Below are positions 1 through 11,200 of a DNA stretch of 64,000 nucleotides, piece by piece. The stretch comes from Gibbula magus. Taxonomy: Eukaryota; Mollusca; Gastropoda; Trochida; Trochidae. The stretch spans positions 37,955,548 to 38,019,547 of the forward strand of contig OW388299.1 of assembly GCA_936450465.1 (NCBI GenBank), read 5' to 3'. The notes beneath the pieces are model-generated. The model made no database searches, was not told where the DNA came from, and saw only the letters and a program-made list of their open reading frames with translations. The first letter of the stretch is position 1; the number at the start of each line of letters is the position of its first letter. The position numbers were made by a program, and so were the translations under genes.

Positions 1-220
1 GTGCTACTGCGTACTGCATTACTGTTGGGCTGCGTAAAAGTGATAGTCCGACTTGCACATCATTAATTTTATGTTTCTAAATTTATGCAGATCCTTTTGT
101 CAGGTAAAACAAGAAAACCAAGGATATATGACCAAAACTGTGCAAGTTCTTTTTGCAGCATATGCAAATGGCTTTATAAGATAAATTTTGTTTTAGATAG
201 TTACACCTCTACATTCTTTT

Positions 221-487
221 GGGGGGCGGGATAGCGCAGTGGTTAGGGTGTTTGAGGTCCGGGTTTGAATCCCGCCAGGGGCACGGCAACTTTGTCTGCA
301 GTAGAAAACTGTTCTACATGCAGAAAGGCTTGGGTGCAATACTATACTGAATTTCAGCGCAGTACCACCCATGGTTCGCTAGTTCCAGCTGTTGCTCATA
401 GGTTTCACCGCAATGCATAGCCACATGGCGTTGTCGGCTTTCTTCCTGCAATAATGCTTGAAAGCAGCATTAAAACCCAAATCATGT
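221..487 (+). repeat. tRNA-derived SINE, family A (copy 1)
   Basis: The copy opens with a tRNA-like pol III promoter (A-box-like TAGCGCAGTGGTTAG near 232, B-box-like GGTTTGAATCC near 263) and continues into a roughly 200-bp body shared with copies at 12117-12434, 15835-16141 and 24421-24727 and a headless copy at 21047-21222. This copy lacks about 17 bp between the A and B boxes that the other copies have. It lies in an intron of the gene ending at 3092. Family membership is read from the sequence; no named library family is claimed. Confidence 0.8.
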
Positions 488-782
488 CATACAGGTTGCG
501 CAAAAGTATTTTACAAACTTTATATACTTGTACTATTGGCCTCTCCTTACTCTCCTTCATTCTTTTTGGTCACTTAAGTTTTAGATCTAGTCAGATTCCT
601 TATCAGGTGAAAAAAGAAGATGAAGGGAAATGTGGCCAAAATAATAAAGGAGTGTGACAATCCGTGAGACATAATCTTATAAAGCCACTTCTAGCTGCTG
701 CAAAAATAACTTACAGTTTTGTTATGCGATGGAATACAACAGACCACTCAACTTGACCAATATGAAAACACTTGATTAATAA

Positions 783-1150
783 GCACAGTGGTGTAGTGGT
801 TAGCGTGCTGGCCATTCACGCCAAAGGCCCGGCTTTGAATCAAGGTGGAGACACGAACATTTTTATTTAACCTGGGCCTAGATTTTCTAGATTTAGCTCT
901 CTTAATGCTAAGATAGTCGTAAGTACCATACATTGGCCTACAACTATCTTAGCGCTAAGAGAGCTTTGAAAATCTAGGCCCTAGGTCATTGCACTCAGTC
1001 CACCCAGCTGTATAATTGAGTACCTGAAAAGCGGGTTTACATAACTTCTATACGCTTTCAGCAGCTTCGAAAGTACAATTCCGTCAGGGTAATTGCGCAT
1101 TGGGCATTGAGCATGCATTTGTGTGTGGATAACTTGTGCAGTATAAATAT
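783..1150 (+). repeat. tRNA-derived SINE, family B, split by a nested palindrome
   Basis: The head (GTGGTGTAGTGGTTAGCGTG at about 789) is a tRNA-like A box followed by a degenerate B box (GGCTTTGAATC at 831). After the palindrome at 871-985 the body resumes; the stretch at about 1066-1150 matches minus-strand copies at 46690-46860 and 37120-37260. The body shared among copies includes a motif near AAGTACAATTCC followed by AGGGTAAT and then GAGCATGC in two of the copies. The copy is diverged and probably old. Confidence 0.65.
871..985. repeat. 115-bp palindromic foldback element
   Basis: The left arm beginning CCTGGGCCTAGATTTTC is the reverse complement of the right arm ending GAAAATCTAGGCCCTAGG. 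Pairing continues inward through AGCTCTCTTA, TAAGATAGT and similar blocks, leaving only a short loop around 930. It sits inside SINE family B and interrupts it. This looks like a hairpin MITE; no clear target duplication was found. Confidence 0.75.
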
Positions 1151-1292
1151 CCATTATTATTTTAACATCATAAGAATGAATATTCTAACACACGCACCGT
1201 GCACTGATGTGGTTGGTTTGTTGCAGCACTGATTCTGACTCTGAGATTGAATATGGAAGACGGTAACCGCTATGTGTACTAACTCTATATAA

Positions 1293-1530
1293 AAGGTGTA
1301 CTAATTGTGAACAAAGGTGTACTAATTATTGTGAACAAAGTTGTATTAATTTTGAACAAAGGTGTACTAATTGTGAACAAAAATGTACTTATTGTGAACA
1401 AAGATATATTAACTGTGAACAAAAATGTACTTATTGTGAACAAAGATGTATTAACTGTGAACAAGGGAGTACTAATTGTTAAACAAAGATGTATTAACTG
1501 TGAACAAGGATGTATTGATTGTGTGTGAGA
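1293..1530. repeat. 21-bp minisatellite, about 11 units
   Basis: Units resemble GTGTACTAATTGTGAACAAAG, with alternating variants (TACTTATTGTGAACAAAGA and TATTAACTGTGAACAA). The period of 21 bp is a multiple of three, so it creates a spurious 73-codon open frame of repeated VNK-type residues. It lies in an intron or in non-coding DNA upstream of the exon at 2807. Confidence 0.9.
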
Positions 1531-2806
1531 TGTACTATTTTATTGCTTTTGAATGTTTAATTCAGTGTTTGCAAAGTTACAGTTGGTGAAAGGCTTGATA
1601 ATCATGTAACTTGTCAGTATAAAATGCACTAACATTGGTAAGGGACTGGGAAATCATTTTTGAAATAATTCTTTACAAATTATCGACTCCAAAGTTGTTT
1701 ATCGTTTGAACGTATGATTATATCATTGAAGACCAAAAATAAGGGGGGACTAAGCCATGTCACGTGTAAATGAAAAGATGCCTGAAAGTAAGCAAAACAT
1801 ACACAGAATTTCATGAAAAGATAATAACTTTTCATCTTTTATTTGTTGGTCTGTAAATTTGGCAAAATTTGTTATGGGGATGGATATCGATGAGCAATTT
1901 TCTTCCAATTTTGACAAAATTTTGAAGAATCTATAAAAGGACTTAATAATTTTGTTTTGCCAAATAAGAATTAAAGTTTTTAAAAATCTTGATTATTGCC
2001 CCAATGTAATCTTTTGAAGAGCTAAAACCACAAGAAAACTTTATTTGGGTTACAAGAGGTTTGTTTAATTTGCTGTAAGATTTTGGTCTTGTTTTTTTAT
2101 ATCAATACTGACAAAACATCATCTTAAGTTTCTGATAAAAGTTGAGTTATAAAAAAAATATTTTATATGCTTTGCATATCTTTCTGATAATAATGTATAT
2201 GTATATCTTCCATCAAAAAACAAATTCATATTCATCATCATTAAACTCCAACATGATTACAGAGTTGATATTTCAGTTTCAAATTCATATTCAGACATCA
2301 TCACAAAATTAATTCATTACCATTCCAAGAGTTTGATGTCTTGAGGCACGATATCGTTTTGTCCAGTTGATATGCTCGAAGGACGTCATTTTTTATTTGT
2401 GAAAATGGCTTCTAAATGTGTTACCTAGTCTATGTTGGAAATAAAAGTTTGTTATATTTTGCTGATTTAATAACCATGTTACCTGCGTGATGAATGATGA
2501 CCATAAATGAAGAGGATATAGAATGTAGCAATTCTTCTCTTCTGGCAGTAATTCAGTCAGCGATTGGAGGCGGCCATTTTGAAAATATAAGAAACGTTTA
2601 TAACTAGCATGTTTTTGGTTCAAATTTTAAAAACATATTAAATTTATTTCATGTTTATTTTTTTTTTAACTTAAAAATTACTTTTATTAATTGTGAACTT
2701 TTTTCATGCACCTCCATAATATAATATGGCACTCAAATAATCCAGGCACTGGTGTTGAAAATATGGTTTGATATAGACACTCATTAAATATCCTCTATAA
2801 TTCCAG
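1531..2806. other. AT-rich intronic stretch with no recognised gene
   Basis: AT-rich sequence with no convincing exon on either strand. It ends in a normal 3' splice site (AATTCCAG at 2799-2806) that opens the terminal exon of the upstream gene. Confidence 0.5.
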
Positions 2807-3092
2807 GAAGAGGCTGGAGGAGGACAAGGCCGCAAACTACGAGTCATGGCTAGCTCAGAAAGAGGCTGAAAAGAAGAAGAACACTCCATCACCACGCGAA
2901 GCGTACAAGAAGTCCGAGAGTCCAGACAAGAAGGTCAAGGCCACACGAGAGAAGAGTCCCGGGGCTCTGAGACTCTATCTGAGATCTCTCGGGAAGGACA
3001 AGGCAGGCATGCCATATGAGGACTGGCTTATCAAGAAGGAGATGGAACTCCTTGGCAGGGCTAAATCTGGTGAACCTCTCTTTTCGTTCTAG
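2807..3092 (+). CDS. Terminal coding exon of an upstream gene (charged, coiled-coil-like tail; identity unknown)
   Basis: After the acceptor AG at 2805-2806 an open frame (first base completes a split codon) runs 95 codons to TAG at 3090-3092. The translation is rich in Lys, Glu and Arg and contains two similar Tyr-x-x-Trp-Leu-x-x-Lys-(Lys)-Glu motifs (YESWLAQKE near the start, YEDWLIKKE near the end) separated by a Ser/Pro/Lys linker. GC content is clearly above the flanks, and a poly(A) signal follows 50 bp after the stop. Such YxxWLxxK motifs occur in microtubule- and cilium-associated coiled-coil proteins (for example MAP9- or CCDC34-type tails), but this is resemblance only and the gene is not identified. 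Upstream exons lie outside the window or were not recognised. Confidence 0.7.
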
Positions 3093-3142
3093 TCTGTGAG
3101 GTAGCAGTACATCGGGAAGGAGGAGGGGCGATTTTGAATATG

Positions 3143-3148
3143 AATAAA
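3143..3148 (+). terminator. Poly(A) signal AATAAA of the upstream gene
   Basis: A canonical AATAAA lies 50 bp after the stop codon of the exon at 2807-3092, implying a very short 3' UTR. Confidence 0.6.
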
Positions 3149-3236
3149 ATGTTTGGAGAAAATTTAAATTTATATATAATCATATGGAAGAAAACATTTT
3201 AATGGGGTTTGTAAAAATCTAAGTATATTACATGTA

Positions 3237-4723
3237 TTAACCCTTACGTTGCGTATATATATTTTACCATTTTTAGCCCCTGTGGCGGAATTTACAGGCT
3301 CGCAGCTCGCAGCAGTAGTTTGGGCTTTGGCACTAACTAGCTCTGCTGGCGGAATTTCCAGGCGGCGATTCCGGTATCGTTTTTACAAAATATACCGCAT
3401 CTACATGGCGAATAAGGACTATATACGGGCGTTCAATACAAATTCATGTAGCGACACCCGTACACAAATGGCTAATTCACACTCGAAACTTTGAATGAAT
3501 TTTCTATGTTTTTTCGTTTTTATTCTATTACTTTCGAAAGATTGTCTTTTATTCGGGCCTCGTAACATAATAAATACGAAACGAAAAAAATTCCATTTAT
3601 ATACGGAATTGAAGACAAGATGTCTAGCTTCACAATGATATAAAAATTATTAGAATGCGACCTTTGGTTATAATTCTATAGCTATGTAAAGTTTGTCTTT
3701 ATTTACACCTATAAAATCGTCAATACTTACAACATGTATGCGGCATTGCAAACGGTCGTTCATCGCACTTTTCCAAGAAATCATAATCTCGAACCAGTTG
3801 ACAAATAAGCACATGTCAACCCAAATATGGTTATGTTGTTTGACTTTTCAAATAAACGCTAACCTCGAACCATAACTGATGAAAATATGTTGATTAGTTT
3901 GTGTGCCGTTTGGTTTCACATGCCTCTCAGAAAGGTAAAATTGTATCTTTATTTCTGTGAATAAATCTGCGCATTTTATATAGAATAAAAGATTATTCTT
4001 TTCGGTTTATTGTGATATTAAAATTATGAAAATGCATTCAGTATTTTAGCCTTGATAAATGTTTTAGAAGTTGTGAAAATCGCCGATTGTTTCAAAATTT
4101 ATGAAGTGTAAACATGACCTTTTTCACGGCGCTTGCTGTGTCTTTATTATTTTTTTGAGATTTTCTAATTTTATATGGGAATGTAGTCCATTGTTTCCCC
4201 TTTATTTTGCCGTATTTTTTTTTGAAAACAAACAATTCGCTCACATGATATGAAGTGCGGGAGTAAGGCGAGTTAGCGATTTTTTTCCCCGTCTCGCGAG
4301 ATGCGAGGCAGATAGCAGTCTCGGGCGAGGCAAACCCGAGGCAATACAAACACGTGGGTGAAAATAGCCTCAAGCGAATTAATGCTTCGGGGGCTAAGCC
4401 CGACATAATTGGCCTTTTGTAAAGCTAATTATCGATGCGTTACGGGTCAACAATGCACACGCAAATTGGTGTGAATTTTGCTTGATATTCCGACCACACA
4501 CTGAACAAAGCTTTATTCTCATGTCGGGTCGCGATGCGTAAATACAGCCATTCTCATGGGTCGGGTCGCGGACACAATCGACTCGTGACCCGGTATGGGG
4601 TATAGTATATACTTAGACAGCCGTGAATTATTCTAAGTCTTGTATCCGGGATCCGTATTCAGACACCTAGGAATCGTTTATAGCCCGCCCGGATAATTCC
4701 GTCGCCCGCATGTTAAGGGTTAA
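3237..4723. mobile_element. Non-autonomous piggyBac-like element with TTAA target sites
   Basis: The element is bounded by TTAA at 3237-3240 and TTAA at 4720-4723. The left terminus (CCCTTACGTTGCG) and the reverse complement of the right terminus (CCCTTAACATGCG) form a short imperfect inverted repeat beginning CCCTTA. TTAA target duplication plus a CCCT-start terminus is the hallmark of piggyBac superfamily elements. Subterminal motifs resembling GGCGGAATTTACAGG occur at about 3294 and 3351 and, in reverse, near 4690. The interior has no recognisable transposase; the 104-codon minus-strand frame at 4092-4406 has no family features. About 1.49 kb in total. Confidence 0.65.
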
Positions 4724-4978
4724 GATGGAACATCAACCTGTTTGTGGTAGCAAATATTTGTCAGATGAAGATAATCGGATTATAAAACATTGAACGGGTG
4801 GGTTGGATTATGGGATATTGTTAGTGTCATTGTGGTATTACAATATAGTGTGGTGTATATAGGTGATGTCAGTGACCATATTAATTGGTTGAAATTAGAT
4901 TAGCTTTCTTACTTGGTAATTATTCACATTGGTGTTTTGTGTAAGTGTTTTTGTCTTGGTCTACATTGTTATTACAGA

Positions 4979-5162
4979 TGGGATAGGGGTGAGGGATGTT
5001 GGGGTGGGGGGGATGTAGGGAGGGGTGAGGGATGTAGGGCGGGTGAGGGATGTTGGGGTGGGGGGATGTAAGGAGGGGTGAGGGATGTTTGGGTGAAGGA
5101 TGTAGGGAGGGTGAGGGATGTAGGGAGGGGTGAGAGATGTTGGGGTGGGGGGATGTAGGGAG
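4979..5162 (+). repeat. G-rich minisatellite, potential G-quadruplex region
   Basis: Repeated modules of the form GGGATGTTGGGGTGGGGGG and GATGTAGGGAGGGGTGAG alternate for about 180 bp. G runs of three to six fall within short distances on the plus strand throughout, so quadruplex folding is plausible. It lies between the upstream gene and MROH1. Confidence 0.85.
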
Positions 5163-5165
5163 ATG

Positions 5166-6498
5166 AAATGGAAAGGGTATATTGAGTTTAGGAAGGGAAA
5201 CTGATAACCAGGGTTATACTTACATAATTTTATAACACAAATTTTACGTCAATAAAAATTGCGAAAAAGAGAGATGAAGAAAGTACAGTTAGCCAAGTTT
5301 TAATGTTAGTTTGAGAAGGTTAGCTTAATTTTTTGATTATCACTTGTGTACTTCTACCACACAGCCTTGACGTTAAGAAGTTTTATCAAAAAGCATATAA
5401 TTTTGTCAGTATATTAACAACATTATATTGTATATACAGCATTACTGACCAGGAAACCAAATATTTGTGATATTTTTCCGAAAATACATTGTTTTTGTAC
5501 TGCTTTTCTTTATGAATTGCATATTCACTTTTTAGATTTAAGAATTTAAACTTTTTAGATTATGTAAAATATTTTCATTGTTTTTATTGTTTATTTATGA
5601 TAAGCTGTCTGTGATATTATATATACATGCTTCTGAACTAAATGAGAATGTGATCATGAAATTGTTTCATGATGCCAAAATAAGATCTGTGTAATATGCT
5701 TGAAGTTTTGAACAAAGGTTCTATTCAAGAAGGATAGCAAAGCAATAACTGAATAATCCCTCACTTTATTACCCTTCCTGAAATGGACGTTTGCCCTATG
5801 TAGTGTTAAATAGCAAGTTTAGCCAAGTGGATATGTTCGTGTAACATGTTTCACAGGGCACTGATAACACATGGCACTTTAGAAATAAAACGTTATGCAA
5901 CACTATTCACATTTACATTTCAATTCTAACTGTTGCAGGCTGTTCAATTGATAATGTATGACTTGAAAATTACAAAACACTGAATAATTCTGATTAAAAA
6001 TTAAATTGTGTATTTGTCATATCTCAATATGAGTAGCCCCCCTGTGAAACACGAATTATCACTCAACAGAGTGACTGAAACCTACTGAACAGCAATTCAC
6101 CTAGTTCAAAATGCCAAATATATTAAATTGTATAAATGCCTCATAATTTCAAATCAATATATGTATTTTCTTCATATCATTTTAATGACTATTGTCATTA
6201 AAAATCTATGATCCCAAATCCATTTTGTTCAGTACATATATTAAAGATATAGCATTGTACTTACATTGTGCCTAAATGTAGTTACCTACCGGTAAGTATA
6301 TATATTTTATACTCTATAAGTTTTAAATGTTTAATATTTCAGATTTCATTTTCAAAATTATTTGCTTGCAAAAATAAAACATTTTTCCTAGTATCATTGT
6401 GTTCTTGTTTCTTTTTTAAGATACGACAAAGTTTATGGATTTGCAATATTTGTATATTCATAAGTTTCAAGAAGTACTCTGGAGAAGTACAATGTTAT
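5166..6498. other. AT-rich intergenic stretch, nothing recognised
   Basis: Low-GC sequence without open frames of coding character, RNA-gene features or clear repeats. Confidence 0.5.
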
Positions 6499-6960
6499 TA
6501 TCCCCCGCCTCGTGAAGCAGGGGATAGAGTATTTGGCTGTGTCTGTCTGTCTGTATGTCCATGCGTCAATACGACATGGAATAACTCAAGTACTATTCAC
6601 TGGATTCTTTTCATATTTTGCATATAGGTTCATCATAGGGAGAGTAATGTTCCTACAGAGTTTTGTGACCTTGGCGTTCATTTCAAGGTCACAATGATAC
6701 TTTATCATTTTACCCGTGTCATTATTCTCAAGGTCACAACGGAACTTCAAATTTGTTGACATGTTAAGCTTGTCAGGGGGATCGATAATTCAAGAACTGT
6801 TCATTGAATTCTCATCATTATCTTACTCAGGGCCAGGGCCCAGTCTATTTTGCTGTTCTTGACATTTTTTTTTAAGTATTGATTTTCGGCTGGGAATCAT
6901 GTCACCTTGAGCATTTTATTGGTTACTGACTTCGTCATGCTGGCCAAGGGCGGGTAATTT
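6499..6960. mobile_element. CCCCCGCC-hairpin short element (diverged copy)
   Basis: The left end TATCCCCCGCC folds back on GCAGGGGATA within 30 bp and is followed by a GTCTGTCTGTCTG run and a body containing CAAGGTCACAA repeats. The same head occurs at 12775, 13175 and 39265. The right boundary near 6960 (GGGCGGGTAAT) is a degenerate match to the GGCGGGGGATA end of the better copies and is uncertain. Confidence 0.45.
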
Positions 6961-7439
6961 GAGAACAGATTCCCCTGATAAGGTTTCCCATGTGTGATAT
7001 AGTGGATATTTTTCAACCGATTCAAAACATCAGTGTCTCAGTCGGTGAACATTTGGGCAAGCAGATGACCCCGACTAAGCCAGCTGATCAGCCAGTGTGC
7101 AAATCCAGTGTGCCCAATAGTTGCTAAGCAAACATGATACTATAATATGTACGCATATGACAAAATATTACACTAAATCTTGCTATGTTTCACCAAATTA
7201 CGTGGGTACAGAACTATAAGATTATGTAAGTTTTACAGCAGGATTCATCTGCATTAAATTATCCCCAATTCTATTTTGGAGGACGAACTGCTTTATATTC
7301 TTCCCTTATTTGTTCCCACGTAACCGTAAAGTTGGCCATATTTAATGATTCCCAAGCAGTGAAATTTTGCAACATGGAATCCATTCTTATTTCTATCAAA
7401 ACATGTTTTACATCTCCGGTTGAATTCTGCCTTGTGAAA

Positions 7440-7760
7440 AAAGTGTGCATTGCACAGGTTGAAAGAACTTCAATCTTATCAATCAAGAAAGTGTTGCACT
7501 TGTAACAAAGGTTACTTGGGAAGAAATGAATTTAGTATCCTCTATGGGGAGAAAATGGCTGCTGTAACTTCAGACAGTGCAACCAAGGATGTTCTTTGTG
7601 GATGCAAAATTCAAGAGGATACTCTTACTAATGTCCTTTAATGGTATTAATTCCATTAAAACATATTACTTACAATATTATTTTTATGAAAATTATTACA
7701 ATCGCTAAAACAAGATTCCTTAAGTTCTTCTCCACAAAAACTATCCCTGATATCCCTCCA
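7440..7760. repeat. Diverged dispersed repeat (copy 1)
   Basis: Blocks such as GAAAGTGTTGCACTT, CTCTATGGGGAGAAAAT and CTTCTCCACAAAAACTAT recur in the same order at about 9328-9530. A further block (GACATTGA.AATGTTA then ATTCAAACTCTTAGTG) occurs at 9249 and again near 9654. The element type is unknown. Confidence 0.45.
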
Positions 7761-8201
7761 AATGGAACTGTATGAAGTTGTATAGGCCTACTCCTGTTCA
7801 CATGACCTGTAACCGATCTGCACCTTCCACATGTTTCAGCAAAAATATCAAAATCAAAGTTACCAAATTAAATTTTGAAATTGAACATGATTACTGTAAT
7901 GAAGACTTGAATATGTTTCAAAGTCTATCAATCAAAGTCTAAAAATGAAAAAAATACATTAACCAAATTAACGGGATTCGAACACATTTCTTTGACTCAA
8001 GACATATAATCTGAAATTTTAGACACATTTTCAACATTTTCAAAATCAGAGTTATCTCCCTTACACAACAACAAACTACTTCCGCTTACCTGCCATCACA
8101 TGATACGATATTTGTAGGAGGCAACATAAGAAAGATTGTTTGCTCTGATTGTGAATTCGCGAAGTTGAGTGCAGATATTGGTGGCTGAACAGTTGATGAT
8201 A

Positions 8202-8253
8202 ATGCCTGGCCCGGAGGGAGACGTTGTCAGAGGGACGGGGGGTCAGGTGGACG
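8202..8253 (+). CDS. MROH1: MROH1 exon 1 with proposed start codon
   Basis: ATG at 8202 opens 17 codons plus one base (MPGPEGDVVRGTGGQVD) in a GC-rich island and ends at a strong donor (ACG|GTGAGT, GT at 8254). The single leftover G joins AG at 12465-12466 to make GAG, so the phase fits exon 2. The leader is not conserved with vertebrates, and ATG at 12467 inside exon 2 is an alternative start that would give about 1,645 residues. The sequence just upstream (about 8090-8201) is the likely 5' UTR and promoter; no TATA box is evident. Confidence 0.65.
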
Positions 8254-11200
8254 GTGAGTGGGGGTGTCGAGTCGGGGGCACTGACTTCTCCAGGCGACAG
8301 AGCTTTGGCTCAGCTCCTGCTTCAGTGCTTGTTGACAATCAGATACAAGCTTCCTCGTGAGACGGATGAACACGTCATAAAATTGTCTTTCACATGAAAT
8401 GCATATTGTCATTGGATCATAACATTGACTAAGTACTGGAAACACTTAATGTTTAAACCTATTATATTAGAATTAATTGCTCTTTCACTCCAACTTTACA
8501 GGCATAGAAAACATAGCATTCTGGTTTCTTGGTGGTGAATAATTATTTTTACGATGAATATGTATGTTAAGCAAATACCGTTTAATATTTTTAAACATTT
8601 ACTGTCATCAAAATTTAAAATAGTTAGGGCTGGGATGGTACTCAGAAGGACCCAGGTACCCATCACATTACTTGGACCCATTATTATCATGTGACTTATC
8701 ATAAAACAATCTTATTTGTAATTGTTCATTACAAGATTCAAACACAATATTTTAAAAGTCAATTGTCAATCATAATAAAATTTGATCGAAAATAGCCATA
8801 GATCTATATACTTTAGCTTTTTGGTTCCATATTTCAGCCTAGCATTTGAATAAAGTATTACAAAATCTAACAAATCCGATTGTTGGAGATCGACAAAACA
8901 GGTATCCGGGTAAGGTAATAGGGGGTCGGGTACCCGGGTAGAAAAAATCTACCCGTCCCAGCCCTAGTTGGAATCATAAAAAGTGAGTCATCATTTGTGA
9001 AATTCACACACTGTACAGTGTACAGCTAGGATAAAGATACAAAGAGGATAAACATAATAATGCACCTGCATAAAATTCTTGTGCATACTAGTGCATGACA
9101 TGTATGTAAATTTCAAACACTGTTTCCTTTACATTTTTTGCACATTTTGCAAGATAATGAATTTCTGAAACGTAAAAGTTTCAAATGTAATGACTTGGAG
9201 CATGAAATAGCACTAAAAAGGACAAATCTCTCTGAACTCTGTATGCTGTGACATTGAGAATGTTATATATATTCAAACTCTTAGTGTGTCGCACAGATGA
9301 AGAACCTAAAATATTTTCAGTAATGAAAGTGTTGCACTTATATAAGTTGAGTATAACCTCTGTGGGGAGAAAATCTCTTCTTAAGGAAAGCACCAATAGG
9401 GATATAAAATTAACAAAGATACACATACTTGTACAAGAATGCTACACTTAAGACCTAATGCTTAGGATTTTGTTGACAATTGATTTTAATGCCCAAACAT
9501 TTTCTTCTCCACAAAAACTATTCCATTGGTGATGATAATAGATCATCTAAAGTTATATGGCATTATCATAGGTTAAGAGTGATACAAATCTAACACTATA
9601 TGTGCAGTTCTGTTATCTCAAACGAGAACAGTTATATAAACTCTATAATCTATGACATTGAAAATGTTACATGTATTCAAACTCTTAGTGTATTTAAAGT
9701 TAAGGCTTAACTTGCTGATCTACGGAAATTGAGGTGGTTATCTTTGTGCATTCTGTGTAACACTGACCCAAGCATTTTACTATAATTTTCTACATCGAGT
9801 TCATCAATACAATTCTTATCTTTCATTATAAGATGGATTTTTCAAGTAGATTAAAGTCCTCAAATTTTGTCGGCTAAGCTCACTGTCCGGAATTCTAACC
9901 CTCACAGTCTAACAGTCAGTCCGAGGCGAAGAGTCTTTGTTATAAGAAATATGATTGGCTGATATTCTAAGAGGGGTAACTCTTATGAATGAAATAGCGT
10001 AAACACAAGGGTATGCGTCGAGTTATTTCGTCCACCAATCTCGTAATTTCGTCCACACACAGTTAAGTATTGGAGACTGTGTATTATAATTTTGTCCACT
10101 TGTTTATGTCATTTTCATTTCTGCCGGGCGGGAAGGTCGTGAAGTAACAGCTTGAACCGTTGGAAGAATATTTTTTATTGATTGAACAGAAGCAATTTTT
10201 GTCATTTTCCGCAACACCTTGGAAATTAAATTTAAGTTATCTTCGTTACATGTACATAATTTCCTTTCATCGTTCTATTGAGTCGTTATCAAATGGGACT
10301 TGATTAAACAAATAAGGCAAATCACAAGGACGCAGGAATTCACATATCTCTGAGGCCACTTATTGATAATCAAAATCAGCTTCCTTGTGAAACTAATAAG
10401 CATGTCATTAAATTTTATAAAGGGTCTCCAATCAAAATTGCATTGAAATGTCAACTTGTAAACAAATTTAGTTTTGAATGTGTTCACATTCAAGAGGTTG
10501 TTATCCAGAAAATGTTCCCGTTCTCTTGAATGTGTACATTTTACTCTCACCTTCAATATGTAATATACCTTGCATAAATCACTTTGGTCAACATACATAC
10601 TCTATTGTACCGGTAAATTTTGTAAATCATAAATAAATTTTGAGATGAAAGTTAAAAAAACTTTACCCGTTATTTAATAAATTTAGTGCCACTCTTTCTG
10701 TATATCACATCAATTTCAAGTAGAACTACCAGTAGTGAAGTCAAAAGTGGTGTCTAACATTCACATTAAAGGGAAAGTTCTATCAGCGATCTGTTGACAC
10801 CTCCGCCATCTTGGTTTCTTGGCATTACGTGAATTGAAAAACGCTATATTTAACCCAATTAAAAATTCGTTTTGATAATACAAAATATACAATGAAAGAA
10901 TTATTATATAGTTACAATAACATATCATAAAACTAATAAACAATATGTTGTTAGGTCATAGCGAAGTTTTCCCCACTCGCAGTGCCAATGATTGGCTTCA
11001 GTTCTCATTGTTTTTATTTTTTCAACATGTGTGCGCTTATCTTTATCAAGTTGTGAATATAAACTTCATAAATGTGTTTCAATTTGGCTCTGTTTTAATC
11101 ATGTATTAATAGCATATAATATAATATATAACATATAATAATAGCATATATGTGTAAATGGGAATATCCTCTCAAATTTCATTTCCAAAAAAAACCAAAC

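Noticed and set aside
1307..1528. 73-codon open frame with repeated VNK residues
   Set aside because: It is the translation of a 21-bp minisatellite whose period keeps the frame open; no start context or conservation.
4092..4406. 104-codon minus-strand frame inside the piggyBac-like element
   Set aside because: No transposase motifs and composition like non-coding DNA.
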